The notes beneath the pieces are model-generated. The model did no database searches, had not been told where the DNA came from, and was given only the letters and a program-made list of their open reading frames with translations. Position numbers and translations under genes: made by a program. Positions 32,196-40,838 of a stretch of 64,000 bases of DNA are shown here, piece by piece. Source of the stretch: Flavobacterium piscis (lineage in GTDB: Bacteria > Bacteroidota > Bacteroidia > Flavobacteriales > Flavobacteriaceae); assembly GCF_001686925.1 (NCBI RefSeq), contig NZ_LVEN01000002.1, forward strand, positions 248,001-312,000, written 5' to 3'. Within the stretch, counting starts at the first letter, position 1, and each line of letters starts with the position of its first letter.

Positions 32196-34895
32196 TTAGA
32201 TTTTTTCTCCGTAATATGCTTTACGCATAATTTCTTCCATATCTTTTACTAAAGGTAAACGAGGGTTTGCCGGAGTACATTGATCTTCAAAAGCATTCAT
32301 GGCAAGTATATTCAGTTTTGCAAGCCATTCTTTTTCATCAAGACCTTGTTCTTTAAAACTCATTTTTATTCCTACTTTTTTACCCAATTCGTAACAGGCC
32401 TGAGCATAAACCTGTGGACCGTCTTTTGGTCCTTTTGCAGGAAGACCTAACACCTGGCAAATTTCGAAATACTTTTGATCTGCTTTATAAGTAGAGTATT
32501 TAGGCCATACCGAAAGTTTTCCGGGAACTTCGCCATTGTATTTAATAACATAAGGCAATAAAATGGCATTTGTACGACCGTGCGGCGTATGGAACATTCC
32601 TCCAATTTTGTGGGCCATAGAGTGAGAAATTCCTAGCATTGCATTGGCAAAAGCCATACCTGCAATTGTTGATGCATTGTGCATTTTATCGCGTGCCTCG
32701 TCATCATTTTTACCGTCAAGGTAGGTTCTCTCCAGATATTGAAATACCATTTTAATAGCTTGCAGCGCAAGTCCGTCTGTGTAATCATTCGCTACAATAG
32801 AAACGTATGCTTCTGTTGCATGCGTAAGTACATCCATTCCGGTATCTGCAATAACTGACGGAGGAACAGTTTTCGTTAACTCAGAGTCAATAATAGCAAC
32901 AGTAGGCGTAAAAGCATAATCTGCCAAAGGATATTTTTTATTGACAGAATGATCTGAAATTACGGCAAAAGGAGTTACTTCTGAACCAGTTCCTGAGGTC
33001 GTTGGTATACAAATCATTTTTGCTTTTGTTCCTAAAGTTGGAATTTTTACCGCACGTTTACGAATATCCAGGAATTTTTGTTTGACGTCATCAAACGAAA
33101 CCTGAGGTTGTTCGTACAGTAGCCACATAACTTTGGCAGCATCCATAACAGATCCTCCTCCTAATGCAATAATACTATCCGGCTGGAACTCACACATTGT
33201 TTCGGCACCTGCTCTGGCAGTTTCAATGCTTGGATCCGGTTCTACATTAGAGAAAATTCTAATATCGACTTTGTTGGCACGACGATTTAATACGTCTATA
33301 ATTTTTTGAACAAAACCAAGTTTTAGCATACTCAAGTCAGTTACGATCATAACTTTGTCAAGAGATTGCATTGATTTTAAATATTGAATCGAGTTAGGCT
33401 CGAAATAGATTTTTGAAGGGACTTTGAACCACTGCATATTATTGTTTCTTCTACCAATTCGCTTGATATTGATTAAATTTATTGCTCCAACATTTCCTGA
33501 AACAGAGTTTTTTCCATAAGATCCGCATCCAAGGGTAAGAGATGGAATAAATGAATTGTAAACGTCTCCGATACCTCCAAAAGTCGAAGGAGAGTTCCAG
33601 ATTACACGAATGGCTTTTACTGCCACTCCAAATTCTTTGGCTATTTTTTCATCTTTTGTATGAATGGCTGCTGAGTGTCCTAATCCGTCAAATTCGACCA
33701 TTTGTTCAGATAATTTTATACCTTCAGCAGTTGAATTTGATTTTAGAATTGCCAGTACAGGAGAAAGTTTTTCTCTGGTCAAAGGTTCGTTTACGCCAAC
33801 TTCTGTTACTTCTGCTGCAATAATTACAATATTTTCAGGTACCGAGAAACCAGCTTGTTGTGCAATCCATTGCGGAGATTTTCCAACAATATTTGGATTT
33901 AATTTTGCGCCACCGCAGTTTACACCTTTTGCAGTAACTCCAAACATTAATTCTTCTAGTTTTGCTTTTTCTTTTTCATTAGCAAAATAAACATGATGAT
34001 GTTTAAAAGCTGCTTTTGTTTCTTCATAGATTTCTTTATCGATAATAGCAGCTTGTTCAGAGGCGCAAATCATTCCCCAGTCAAATGATTTTGAAAGTAC
34101 AATGTCATAAACAGCTTGTTTTATATTGGCGGTTTTTTCGATATAAGCAGGAACGTTTCCGGCACCAACACCCAGTGCAGGTTTACCACAAGAATAAGCG
34201 GCACGAACCATTGCGTTTCCTCCGGTAGCCAGAATGGTTGCAATTGTAGGGTGATTCATCAAAGCATTTGTTGCCTCTACCGATGGATATTCGATCCATT
34301 GAATACAATTTTCCGGAGCTCCTGCAGCAACTGCAGCATCACGAACTACAATTGCAGCAGCTTTAGAACATTGTTGAGCCGAAGGATGGAAACCAAATAT
34401 AATTGGATTACGGGTTTTAAGGGCGATTAAAGCCTTGAAAACAGTAGTAGAAGTAGGGTTTGTTGTTGGTGTTACACCACAAATTACTCCCACTGGTTCT
34501 GCAATTTCTACAATTCCGGATAATTGATCTTCTCCTATAATACCTACGGTTTTTAAATTTTTTAAGCTATTGGTTACATTTTCAGCAGCAAACATATTTT
34601 TGGTTGCTTTGTCTTCAAAAATACCACGGCCTGTTTCTTCAACAGCATGCAAAGCAAGTTCGCCGTGTTTGTCTACGGCAGCAACAGAGGCTTTGGCCAC
34701 AATATAATCAACTTGCTCCTGATTAAGGTCCAGGAATTGTTCCAGAGCAATTGCTCCTTTTTTGGCAAGTTCTTCGACATGAGCAATAGCATCAACTTTT
34801 AGAGTTTCCTTTACGGCATCTTTTACTAATCCAGCACTTTGTTTTTCTGCTGTTTTGTTTTCGGTTCCATTTGGACTTAAAGTTTTCTCATTCAT
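32196..34895 (-). CDS. adhE: Bifunctional acetaldehyde-CoA/alcohol dehydrogenase
   Basis: An 899-residue fermentation enzyme that reduces acetyl-CoA to acetaldehyde and then to ethanol. The N-terminal aldehyde dehydrogenase half has the catalytic cysteine in WGMICASEQAAI and the NAD loop at LGVGAGNVPAYI. A linker leads into an iron-containing alcohol dehydrogenase half with ALGGGSVMDAAK, TTSGTGSEVTPF and the metal-binding MDVLTHATEAYVS and HSMAHKIGGMFHTPHGRTNA. AdhE proteins form long filaments (spirosomes). The N-terminus carries about 30 extra residues before the domain. Its presence suggests survival with little or no oxygen, in keeping with the cbb3/hemN block. Confidence 0.95.
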   Translation of the reverse strand: MNEKTLSPNGTENKTAEKQSAGLVKDAVKETLKVDAIAHVEELAKKGAIALEQFLDLNQEQVDYIVAKASVAAVDKHGELALHAVEETGRGIFEDKATKNMFAAENVTNSLKNLKTVGIIGEDQLSGIVEIAEPVGVICGVTPTTNPTSTTVFKALIALKTRNPIIFGFHPSAQQCSKAAAIVVRDAAVAAGAPENCIQWIEYPSVEATNALMNHPTIATILATGGNAMVRAAYSCGKPALGVGAGNVPAYIEKTANIKQAVYDIVLSKSFDWGMICASEQAAIIDKEIYEETKAAFKHHHVYFANEKEKAKLEELMFGVTAKGVNCGGAKLNPNIVGKSPQWIAQQAGFSVPENIVIIAAEVTEVGVNEPLTREKLSPVLAILKSNSTAEGIKLSEQMVEFDGLGHSAAIHTKDEKIAKEFGVAVKAIRVIWNSPSTFGGIGDVYNSFIPSLTLGCGSYGKNSVSGNVGAINLINIKRIGRRNNNMQWFKVPSKIYFEPNSIQYLKSMQSLDKVMIVTDLSMLKLGFVQKIIDVLNRRANKVDIRIFSNVEPDPSIETARAGAETMCEFQPDSIIALGGGSVMDAAKVMWLLYEQPQVSFDDVKQKFLDIRKRAVKIPTLGTKAKMICIPTTSGTGSEVTPFAVISDHSVNKKYPLADYAFTPTVAIIDSELTKTVPPSVIADTGMDVLTHATEAYVSIVANDYTDGLALQAIKMVFQYLERTYLDGKNDDEARDKMHNASTIAGMAFANAMLGISHSMAHKIGGMFHTPHGRTNAILLPYVIKYNGEVPGKLSVWPKYSTYKADQKYFEICQVLGLPAKGPKDGPQVYAQACYELGKKVGIKMSFKEQGLDEKEWLAKLNILAMNAFEDQCTPANPRLPLVKDMEEIMRKAYYGEKI

Positions 34896-34948
34896 AATAA
34901 TTTGTGTTATAGTTAATATTCACTTTTAATGCAGTTTTATAGATTGTG

Positions 34949-34976
34949 ATAACTAGTTATTTTACGGACAAAAGTA
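34949..34976 (-). promoter_or_regulatory. adhE promoter with a palindrome in the leader
   Basis: Minus-strand -7 box TACTTTTG at 34976-34969. Just downstream, in the predicted leader, the perfect palindrome ATAACTAGTTAT (34949-34960) could be a repressor site. It does not match the FNR-like motif of the cco promoters, and only half-resembles a Rex operator. Confidence 0.4.
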
Positions 34977-35424
34977 TTTTTTGAGTCTGATGTATAATTA
35001 ACTCTGAAAATTTATTTTGTAACTAATTTCTTATTCTATCTTTTATGTTGTTTTTATTGTTTTTGATTTGACTTATCCTTACAAATATTCGCTTACTAAA
35101 GAAAAAATATTGATACGGTTTTACTTCTGATAAAAATAAAATCCTGTTGGTTTTAGCTTTTTATCTGTATCAAATATCAAGACATATCAAGAGAATAAAG
35201 CTGATATTTGTCAGTCTAAAAAAAAATCTACGCAAACGTTTTCTGTTGAAAGTCATTATTTTATGCTTAAAAAACGAGCTAAAAAGAAGTGTAGAAAGAG
35301 GAAGTTTACAATCTTTAAAAAAAGAAAAAGCAAGTAAATTTATAGTGGTAAAAAAACGTAAAGGCAGAACTATTTCGATTGCAACAAAGAAATTTTAAAA
35401 GAAAAAAGAGTAGGAGAAAGGCAT
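34977..35424 (+). other. Spacer with a possible small basic ORF
   Basis: Between the adhE promoter and the ybaB terminator. A frame from TTG at 35147 to 35400 encodes a lysine-rich protein of 83 residues with no ATG. In another frame, an ATG at 35263 opens 24 codons ending at 35337, also very rich in Lys and Arg. A near-match -7 box (GATATTTG, 35203-35210) lies upstream of the latter. Neither is convincing; a decayed gene or a chance product of an A-rich strand is as likely. Confidence 0.25.
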
Positions 35425-35466
35425 AAAAAAATCCGATTCATTTAGTTAAAAATGAATCGGATTTTA
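35425..35466. terminator. Intrinsic terminator of ybaB
   Basis: A strong stem (AAATCCGATTCATTT against AAATGAATCGGATTT) just beyond the ybaB stop, with A/T tracts on both sides, so it could also stop transcription from the left. Confidence 0.85.
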
Positions 35467-35490
35467 TTTAAAAAGAAGTAAAAAAATCTC

Positions 35491-35811
35491 TTATTTGAAT
35501 AAATTATCCATTCCTGGAATCATTGGCATATCCATTTTTGCAACAGCATCAAGTTCTTGTTCGTTAACGCTTGTAGCTCTTTCAATTGCCTTATTTAGCG
35601 TTACTACCAAGTAATCCTCTAATTGTTCTTTATCTTCAAGCAAAGAATCATCAATAGAGATCGATTTTACTTTTCTATTTGCAGTTAATGTTACCTTTAG
35701 TAATCCGTCAGCGCTTTGTTCATCAATCAAAACAGTATCTAAACGCTTCTTAGTATCTTCAATTTTTTGTTGGGTTTCTTTAAGTTTACCCATCATTCCC
35801 ATTAAATCCAT
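35491..35811 (-). CDS. YbaB/EbfC-family nucleoid-associated protein
   Basis: A 106-residue DNA-binding protein of the YbaB family. The central segment [26 protein letters not shown] is the typical strand-turn-strand, flanked by an N-terminal amphipathic helix and a C-terminal helix. [14 protein letters not shown] tail ends the protein. The start at 35811 ([11 protein letters not shown]) is preferred to the ATG at 35838, since a -7 box at 35847-35840 would start transcription at or after that first ATG. In other bacteria ybaB sits with recR and dnaX; here it stands alone. Confidence 0.88.
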   Translation of the reverse strand: MDLMGMMGKLKETQQKIEDTKKRLDTVLIDEQSADGLLKVTLTANRKVKSISIDDSLLEDKEQLEDYLVVTLNKAIERATSVNEQELDAVAKMDMPMIPGMDNLFK

Positions 35812-35839
35812 TTTTGTTGATTTTTTAAATTGTTTCATA

Positions 35840-35847
35840 CAAAATTA
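35840..35847 (-). promoter_or_regulatory. -7 promoter box of ybaB (TAATTTTG)
   Basis: Exact TAnnTTTG match. With transcription starting about five bases downstream, the ATG at 35838 would be outside or at the very end of the transcript, which decides for the start at 35811. Confidence 0.55.
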
Positions 35848-35880
35848 GTATATTGCTTTATCATATCAATAGAATATTTT

Positions 35881-35955
35881 ATGAAAAAATTAATTTGGTT
35901 CTATTGTCTTTGTAGTATTTTTGCTCCTTCGTATTTAAAAACTAATGCTTAATCA
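35881..35955 (+). pseudogene. In-frame signal-peptide-like leader cut off by TAA
   Basis: ATG at 35881 opens 23 codons that read like a Bacteroidota signal peptide: MKKLIWFYCLCSIFA, then PSYLKTNA, then TAA at 35950-35952. The frame is the same as that of the peptidase starting at 35956. If the TAA were CAA, the end would be NAQ, the common cleavage site of this group (compare NAQNP in the two LamG proteins at 39.5 and 40.8 kb). The chance alternative is real because the peptidase from 35956 has exactly normal length for a cytoplasmic enzyme. Confidence 0.35.
35916..35923 (+). promoter_or_regulatory. -7 promoter box (TATTTTTG) of the S9 peptidase gene
   Basis: Exact TAnnTTTG match; a transcript starting here would exclude the upstream signal-like leader and use the ATG at 35956. 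Confidence 0.45.
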
Positions 35956-38016
35956 ATGCAAAACGATATAATGGCTCCGCAAGCCAAAGAAATTCCAAAA
36001 CCATTAAAAAAACATAAAGAAACACGAATTGATAATTATTTTTGGTTAAATGACCGCGAAAATTCCGAAGTTATTGATTATCTGAATCAGGAAAATTCAT
36101 ATTACCAGAAAATGACCTCGCATACAAAAGAGCTTCAGGAAAATTTGTATGAAGAGATGAAAGGCAGAATAAAAGAAGATGATTCATCAGTTCCTTATTT
36201 TTATAATGGTTACTATTATATCACTCGTTTCGAAACAGGTCAGGATTATCCAATATTTTCAAGAAAAAAGGGAAGCCTTTCGGCAGATGAAGAAATCTTA
36301 TTCAATTGCAATGAACTAGCAAAAGGACATGCTTATTTTAAACTGGGAGGTTTAAGTGTGAGTCCCAATAACAAATTTGCCAGTTTTGGAGTTGATATTG
36401 TGGGAAGAAGAATCTACACGATTCAGATCAAAAACTTAGAAACAGGCGAAATTTTATCAGATAAAATCGAAAATGCAACCGGAGGATCTGTTTGGGCAAA
36501 TGATAATAATACTATTTTCTATACCAAACAAGATGAGGTGACTTTAAGAGCGGATAAGGTTTTTAGACATAAATTAAACACAGTATCTACTACAGATGTT
36601 TTAGTTTTTAATGAAACTGATGATACTTTTAATGTTTCTGTAAGCAAAGAAAAATCAAGAAAATATATTGTAATAGGCTCAGTAAGCACTTTGACGACTG
36701 AATACAGAATTTTGAATTCAGATACTCCTGATGGAGAATTTGTTGTGTTCCAGCCTCGTGTTCGTGGTTTAGAATACAGTATTTCGCATTTTGAGGATTC
36801 TTTTTACATTTTAACGAATAAAGACAAGGCTACCAACTTTAAGTTGATGAAAACGCCTGAAAATAAGACAGGAAAGAGAAACTGGACAGACGTTATTCCG
36901 CATCGAGAAGATGTTTTGCTAGAAGATATCGAAATTTTTAAAAATTATCTGGTCGTAGAAGAACGCTCAAACGGTTTGAATCATATTCGCATCATGCCGT
37001 GGAACGACGATGAAGATTATTATCTTCCTTTTGGCAGTGAAACGTATAACGCTTACACGACAACCAATATCGATTTTGATACAGATGTTTTACGTTACAG
37101 TTATCAATCGCTGGCAACGCCTTCGTCTGTGATTGATTTTAATATGAAAACTAAAACCAAAGAAATCTTAAAAGAGCAACAGGTTTTAGGCGGAAAATTT
37201 GATAAAGAAAATTATATTGAAGAGCGTATTTGGGCAACTGCCAGAGATGGTGTAAAGGTGCCAATTTCGATGATTTATCGTAAAGGATTACAAAAAAATG
37301 GTAAAAATCCGTTATTGCTCTATGCATACGGATCCTACGGAATTACAATGGATACTTATTTCTCATCGACGCGACTTTCGTTATTAGACCGTGGTTTTGT
37401 ATATGCCATAGCACATATTAGAGGCGGAGAAGATTTAGGAAGACAATGGTATGAAGACGGAAAACTGTTAAAAAAGAAAAATACCTTTACAGATTTCATT
37501 GATTGCTCTAAATTTGTAATTAACGAAAATTTTACATCTCCTGAACATTTATATGCTGAAGGAGGATCTGCAGGAGGACTTTTGATGGGCGTAATCATAA
37601 ATGAAGCTCCGGAATTATATAACGGGGTGATTGCTCAGGTGCCTTTTGTTGACGTTATTACAACAATGTTAGACGACAGTATCCCATTAACAACAGGAGA
37701 ATACGACGAATGGGGAAACCCAAACAATAAAAAATATTACGATTATATGTTATCTTACTCACCGTATGATAATGTAAAAGCACAAAACTATCCCAACATG
37801 TATGTTTCTACCGGATTGCATGATTCGCAGGTACAGTATTGGGAGCCAGCTAAATGGGTGGCTAAATTGAGGAATCTAAAAACAAATAATAACCTTTTAT
37901 TTTTAGATACCAATATGGATGCAGGACATGGTGGAGCTTCTGGACGTTTTGAAGCTTTAAGAGACTTAGCAAAGGAATTTAGTTTTTTATTAGATTTAGA
38001 AAAAATTAAAAGCTAA
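35956..38016 (+). CDS. ptrB: S9 family peptidase, oligopeptidase B-like
   Basis: A 686-residue prolyl oligopeptidase family serine peptidase, the same length as E. coli oligopeptidase B. Residues about 70-410 form a beta-propeller and about 410-686 the alpha/beta hydrolase. The nucleophile is in EGGSAGGLLMG, the acidic residue is in STGLHDSQVQYWEP, and the histidine in DAGHGGASGR. TRIDNYFWLNDREN is typical near the N-terminus. The start ATG at 35956 is preferred, with a -7 box at 35916-35923. An in-frame signal-peptide-like leader upstream ends in TAA, so an exported ancestor is possible. Confidence 0.92.
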   Translation: MQNDIMAPQAKEIPKPLKKHKETRIDNYFWLNDRENSEVIDYLNQENSYYQKMTSHTKELQENLYEEMKGRIKEDDSSVPYFYNGYYYITRFETGQDYPIFSRKKGSLSADEEILFNCNELAKGHAYFKLGGLSVSPNNKFASFGVDIVGRRIYTIQIKNLETGEILSDKIENATGGSVWANDNNTIFYTKQDEVTLRADKVFRHKLNTVSTTDVLVFNETDDTFNVSVSKEKSRKYIVIGSVSTLTTEYRILNSDTPDGEFVVFQPRVRGLEYSISHFEDSFYILTNKDKATNFKLMKTPENKTGKRNWTDVIPHREDVLLEDIEIFKNYLVVEERSNGLNHIRIMPWNDDEDYYLPFGSETYNAYTTTNIDFDTDVLRYSYQSLATPSSVIDFNMKTKTKEILKEQQVLGGKFDKENYIEERIWATARDGVKVPISMIYRKGLQKNGKNPLLLYAYGSYGITMDTYFSSTRLSLLDRGFVYAIAHIRGGEDLGRQWYEDGKLLKKKNTFTDFIDCSKFVINENFTSPEHLYAEGGSAGGLLMGVIINEAPELYNGVIAQVPFVDVITTMLDDSIPLTTGEYDEWGNPNNKKYYDYMLSYSPYDNVKAQNYPNMYVSTGLHDSQVQYWEPAKWVAKLRNLKTNNNLLFLDTNMDAGHGGASGRFEALRDLAKEFSFLLDLEKIKS

Positions 38017-38031
38017 TTAGAAATTTTTTGT

Positions 38032-38039
38032 TAAATTTG
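38032..38039 (+). promoter_or_regulatory. -7 promoter box of the cysteine-synthase-like gene (TAAATTTG)
   Basis: Exact TAnnTTTG match about 48 bases before the ATG at 38087. A TATCAAGGGTATTTAAAAATACCTT segment in the leader contains the inverted pair GGTATTT/AAATACC, a small hairpin of unknown role. Confidence 0.5.
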
Positions 38040-38086
38040 CAACCTATCAAGGGTATTTAAAAATACCTTCGATTAACTATTTTTTT

Positions 38087-39127
38087 ATGAAAGAAGAAAT
38101 AAACGCTTATAATAATGTTTTAGAGTTAATAGGTAATACCCCACTTATTAAGCTAAATAAAATTACCGAAGAGTTAGAAGGTAATTTCTACGCAAAGGTA
38201 GAAGCTTTTAATCCAGGACATTCCTCAAAAGATAGAATAGCGTTATATATTATTGAAGAAGCTGAGAAAAAAGGAATCCTAACGCCAGGTGATACGATCA
38301 TTGAGACGACATCAGGTAATACGGGCTTTAGTTTGGCAATGGTGAGTATTATAAAAGGGTATAATTGTATTTTAGCAGTAAGCTCAAAATCATCGAAAGA
38401 TAAAATTGACATGCTGAGAAGTTTAGGAGCAAAGGTTTATGTTTGTCCCGCACACGTTTCGGCAGATGATGAGAGATCTTACTACAACGTAGCCAAACGT
38501 TTGCACGAAGAAACAAAAGGCTCAGTTTACATCAATCAGTATTTTAATCAATTGAATATTGATGCCCACTATAACACTACCGGTCCTGAAATTTGGGAAC
38601 AGACAAAAGGACAAATTACACATCTTGTAGCTTGTAGCGGAACCGGAGGAACTATTTCCGGAACTGCAAAATTCCTAAAAGAGCAAAACCCAAATATTAG
38701 AATTCTAGGTGTAGATGCTTTTGGGTCAGTTTTAAAGAAATACCACGAAACAAGAGAATTCGATAACAAAGAAATTTATCCGTATCGTATAGAAGGTTTA
38801 GGTAAAAACCTGATTCCATCTGCTACAGATTTCGACATCATCGACAAGTTTATTAAAGTAACTGATGAGGAAAGTGCTCACTCTGCCAGAGAGATCACCA
38901 GAAAAGAAGGATTATTTGTTGGATATACTTCAGGAGCAGTAATGCAGGCCATTAAACAATACGCAGAGGAAGGTGAATTTACTAAAGACAGTAATATTAT
39001 CGCTATTTTCCCTGATCACGGTTCTCGCTATATGAGTAAAGTATTTAGCGATGACTGGATGAACGAACAAGGATTCTTTGACAGTGTCAATGAAGAAGAA
39101 GTTCAAAAAATTGAATTTGTCAAGTAG
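38087..39127 (+). CDS. PLP-dependent cysteine synthase / cystathionine beta-synthase-like enzyme
   Basis: A 346-residue fold-type II PLP enzyme. The Schiff-base lysine is in [14 protein letters not shown], the substrate loop is [11 protein letters not shown], and the phosphate loop is GTGGTISGT. The end of the catalytic domain carries [11 protein letters not shown]. No CBS regulatory domain follows, so the length fits CysK/CysM or a short CBS. Which beta-substituting reaction it catalyses (sulfide or homocysteine as acceptor) cannot be told. It has its own promoter and terminator. Confidence 0.88.
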   Translation: MKEEINAYNNVLELIGNTPLIKLNKITEELEGNFYAKVEAFNPGHSSKDRIALYIIEEAEKKGILTPGDTIIETTSGNTGFSLAMVSIIKGYNCILAVSSKSSKDKIDMLRSLGAKVYVCPAHVSADDERSYYNVAKRLHEETKGSVYINQYFNQLNIDAHYNTTGPEIWEQTKGQITHLVACSGTGGTISGTAKFLKEQNPNIRILGVDAFGSVLKKYHETREFDNKEIYPYRIEGLGKNLIPSATDFDIIDKFIKVTDEESAHSAREITRKEGLFVGYTSGAVMQAIKQYAEEGEFTKDSNIIAIFPDHGSRYMSKVFSDDWMNEQGFFDSVNEEEVQKIEFVK

Positions 39128-39148
39128 TTCAACTGCTTTTTTAAATAT

Positions 39149-39184
39149 AAAGCTCCATTCGTAAAATCGAATGGAGCTTTTTTT
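39149..39184 (+). terminator. Intrinsic terminator of the cysteine-synthase-like gene
   Basis: A strong stem (AAAGCTCCATTCG with CGAATGGAGCTTT) followed by a T7 run on the plus strand. Confidence 0.9.
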
Positions 39185-39499
39185 GTGCTTTCTAAAGAGT
39201 TTTTGATTGCTCTGCTAATTTTAGTATTAATCACGTTATTATCAAGTGTTAATGTTTTAATTTTATTTGCGAATACCGTATTTATACGTAAGAAATTATA
39301 TTTTTAAATGATTTTAATTTATCATTTTTATAAAATGACTATTAGTATAATAATAAACTTAAGATTTTGAAATCCTCTATTTTTGTTATTTAAACGATTA
39401 TTTAGGTTCGTTGTCGAATAAATTTCAGGTCGAATGCATAATAATATAGTTTAGCAGTGTTAAAAGACACAATGTTTTTTAATCCCTAAATCTACTATT
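39185..39499 (+). other. AT-rich leader region of the first LamG gene
   Basis: About 315 bases without a gene. The last 50 bases resemble the leader of the second LamG gene (AATCCCTAAA here, AATCCCCTAAA there), showing that the duplication covered some upstream sequence. No clear -7 box was found. Confidence 0.4.
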
Positions 39500-40423
39500 A
39501 TGAAAAAATTACTACTCACTTTAATGTTTGTAAGTTATTTGAATGTTAATGCTCAAAATCCAATTCAGGAGTTTAATTTCAATGGGACTTTAAATAATAC
39601 AGCTAATACCACTTCTTTTATTGGAGCAAACAATTTTGTTACAGACAGAGCCGGATTGGTAAAAGGAGCGCAACGATTAACTAATAAAGCTATGGAAGCC
39701 GTTGTGGATGATCTTCCTCAGGGCAATAGTCCAAGATCAGTTAGTATATGGGTAAAATTAAATGATATTGCTTCTGCAAATTATATTTGGGGTTATGGTA
39801 CAGCTTATAATGCACAATACTGTGGCTTATTACAGCAGGCAACCACTTCTGCTAACTCAGATTTAAGTTTGGCTGGTTGGGGAGCTTCTAATGATGTAAT
39901 TGTTTCTACTCCGATTGCAAAAGATACCTGGTACAATTATACGATAACTTACGAGGGAAAAGTTTCTAAAATATACCGTAACGGAGAATTATTAAAATCT
40001 GTAGATGGAATTACACGTGCTACAAAAGGGAATATTTTTAGACTTGGGGAAATAAATACAACAGTGGGTATTAATGCTGATATAGACGACTTAAAAATCT
40101 ATGATGTGGCTTTGACTGCCGAGCAGGTTGTGGCATTGTACAATAGCTCTAAACCTGTTAGAATAGCTGCTGTTGAACCGGCAACTACTGCAAAAACAAT
40201 AAAAAAGGCCGCGGTTAAATCAAAAACTGGTACAAAGCCTACTTCTCCAACAATTATTGCACCGGCGGATCTTAATGATGTCACGAAAAATGTTGAAGTG
40301 TTCTCGCAAGGAGAGAAGATTTATGGAAACGATAATAATACAATCAGTATAAGTAATCTTCCTGAAGGAACCTATTTGTTGAAAATAACAAACGCAACTT
40401 CAAAAAAGATAACTTCAAATTAA
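39500..40423 (+). CDS. Secreted LamG-domain protein with T9SS-like tail, copy 1
   Basis: A 307-residue exported protein. A signal peptide (MKKLLLTLMFVSYLNVNA) with cleavage before QNP is followed by a concanavalin A/LamG-like domain (about 20-215; SVSIWVKLNDI, SKIYRNGELLKS and ADIDDLKIYDVALT are typical of LamG_3). A Lys/Ala/Thr-rich linker leads to VEVFSQGEKI and LPEGTYLLKITN, which resemble a type A sorting domain of the type IX system. The usual final KKIxxK is degenerate (SKKITSN), so secretion by that system is likely but not certain. A paralogue lies just downstream. Probably binds a sugar or a cell-surface partner. Confidence 0.8.
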   Translation: MKKLLLTLMFVSYLNVNAQNPIQEFNFNGTLNNTANTTSFIGANNFVTDRAGLVKGAQRLTNKAMEAVVDDLPQGNSPRSVSIWVKLNDIASANYIWGYGTAYNAQYCGLLQQATTSANSDLSLAGWGASNDVIVSTPIAKDTWYNYTITYEGKVSKIYRNGELLKSVDGITRATKGNIFRLGEINTTVGINADIDDLKIYDVALTAEQVVALYNSSKPVRIAAVEPATTAKTIKKAAVKSKTGTKPTSPTIIAPADLNDVTKNVEVFSQGEKIYGNDNNTISISNLPEGTYLLKITNATSKKITSN

Positions 40424-40838
40424 AAAGAACATTTTATTTTTTAGTGAATATTACTTGTTTTTTATTTAGTCTCAGTTTATTTTTTTTAGATAGTAAAGGC
40501 CTTGTAAGTTTTGCTTTAGGTGGCCTTTTAATTATTTCTTTGATGTAAAAAAAAAATTTGTAAAGATGTTTTTACAAATGGTAATAACAATGTCATTTAG
40601 TTTTGATTTTTATTAATTAAAATAAGAATATCGTACTTATACTCAATAGTAGTTTGGTAACTTTGAATAAAATTTATAGTTTTAACAAAAAATATGAAAC
40701 TACAGTTGAATTTTTAAATGAATTTAATTACTAATTTTTATTAATTGATTGCTATGTAGTTTTCATTTAGTTTGTGCATTATATTATAATTTGGTGTTTG
40801 TAAGAACACTTTTTAAAATCCCCTAAAATCTGTTACAT
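40424..40838 (+). other. Spacer between the two LamG paralogues
   Basis: About 415 AT-rich bases. No gene or strong terminator was seen after copy 1, although short A/T hairpins are possible. The final 40 bases look like the leader of copy 1. Confidence 0.4.

Noticed and set aside
34945..34965. FNR-like site before adhE
   Set aside because: The palindrome is ATAACTAGTTAT, with a different core and placed after the -7 box, so it is not counted in the regulon.
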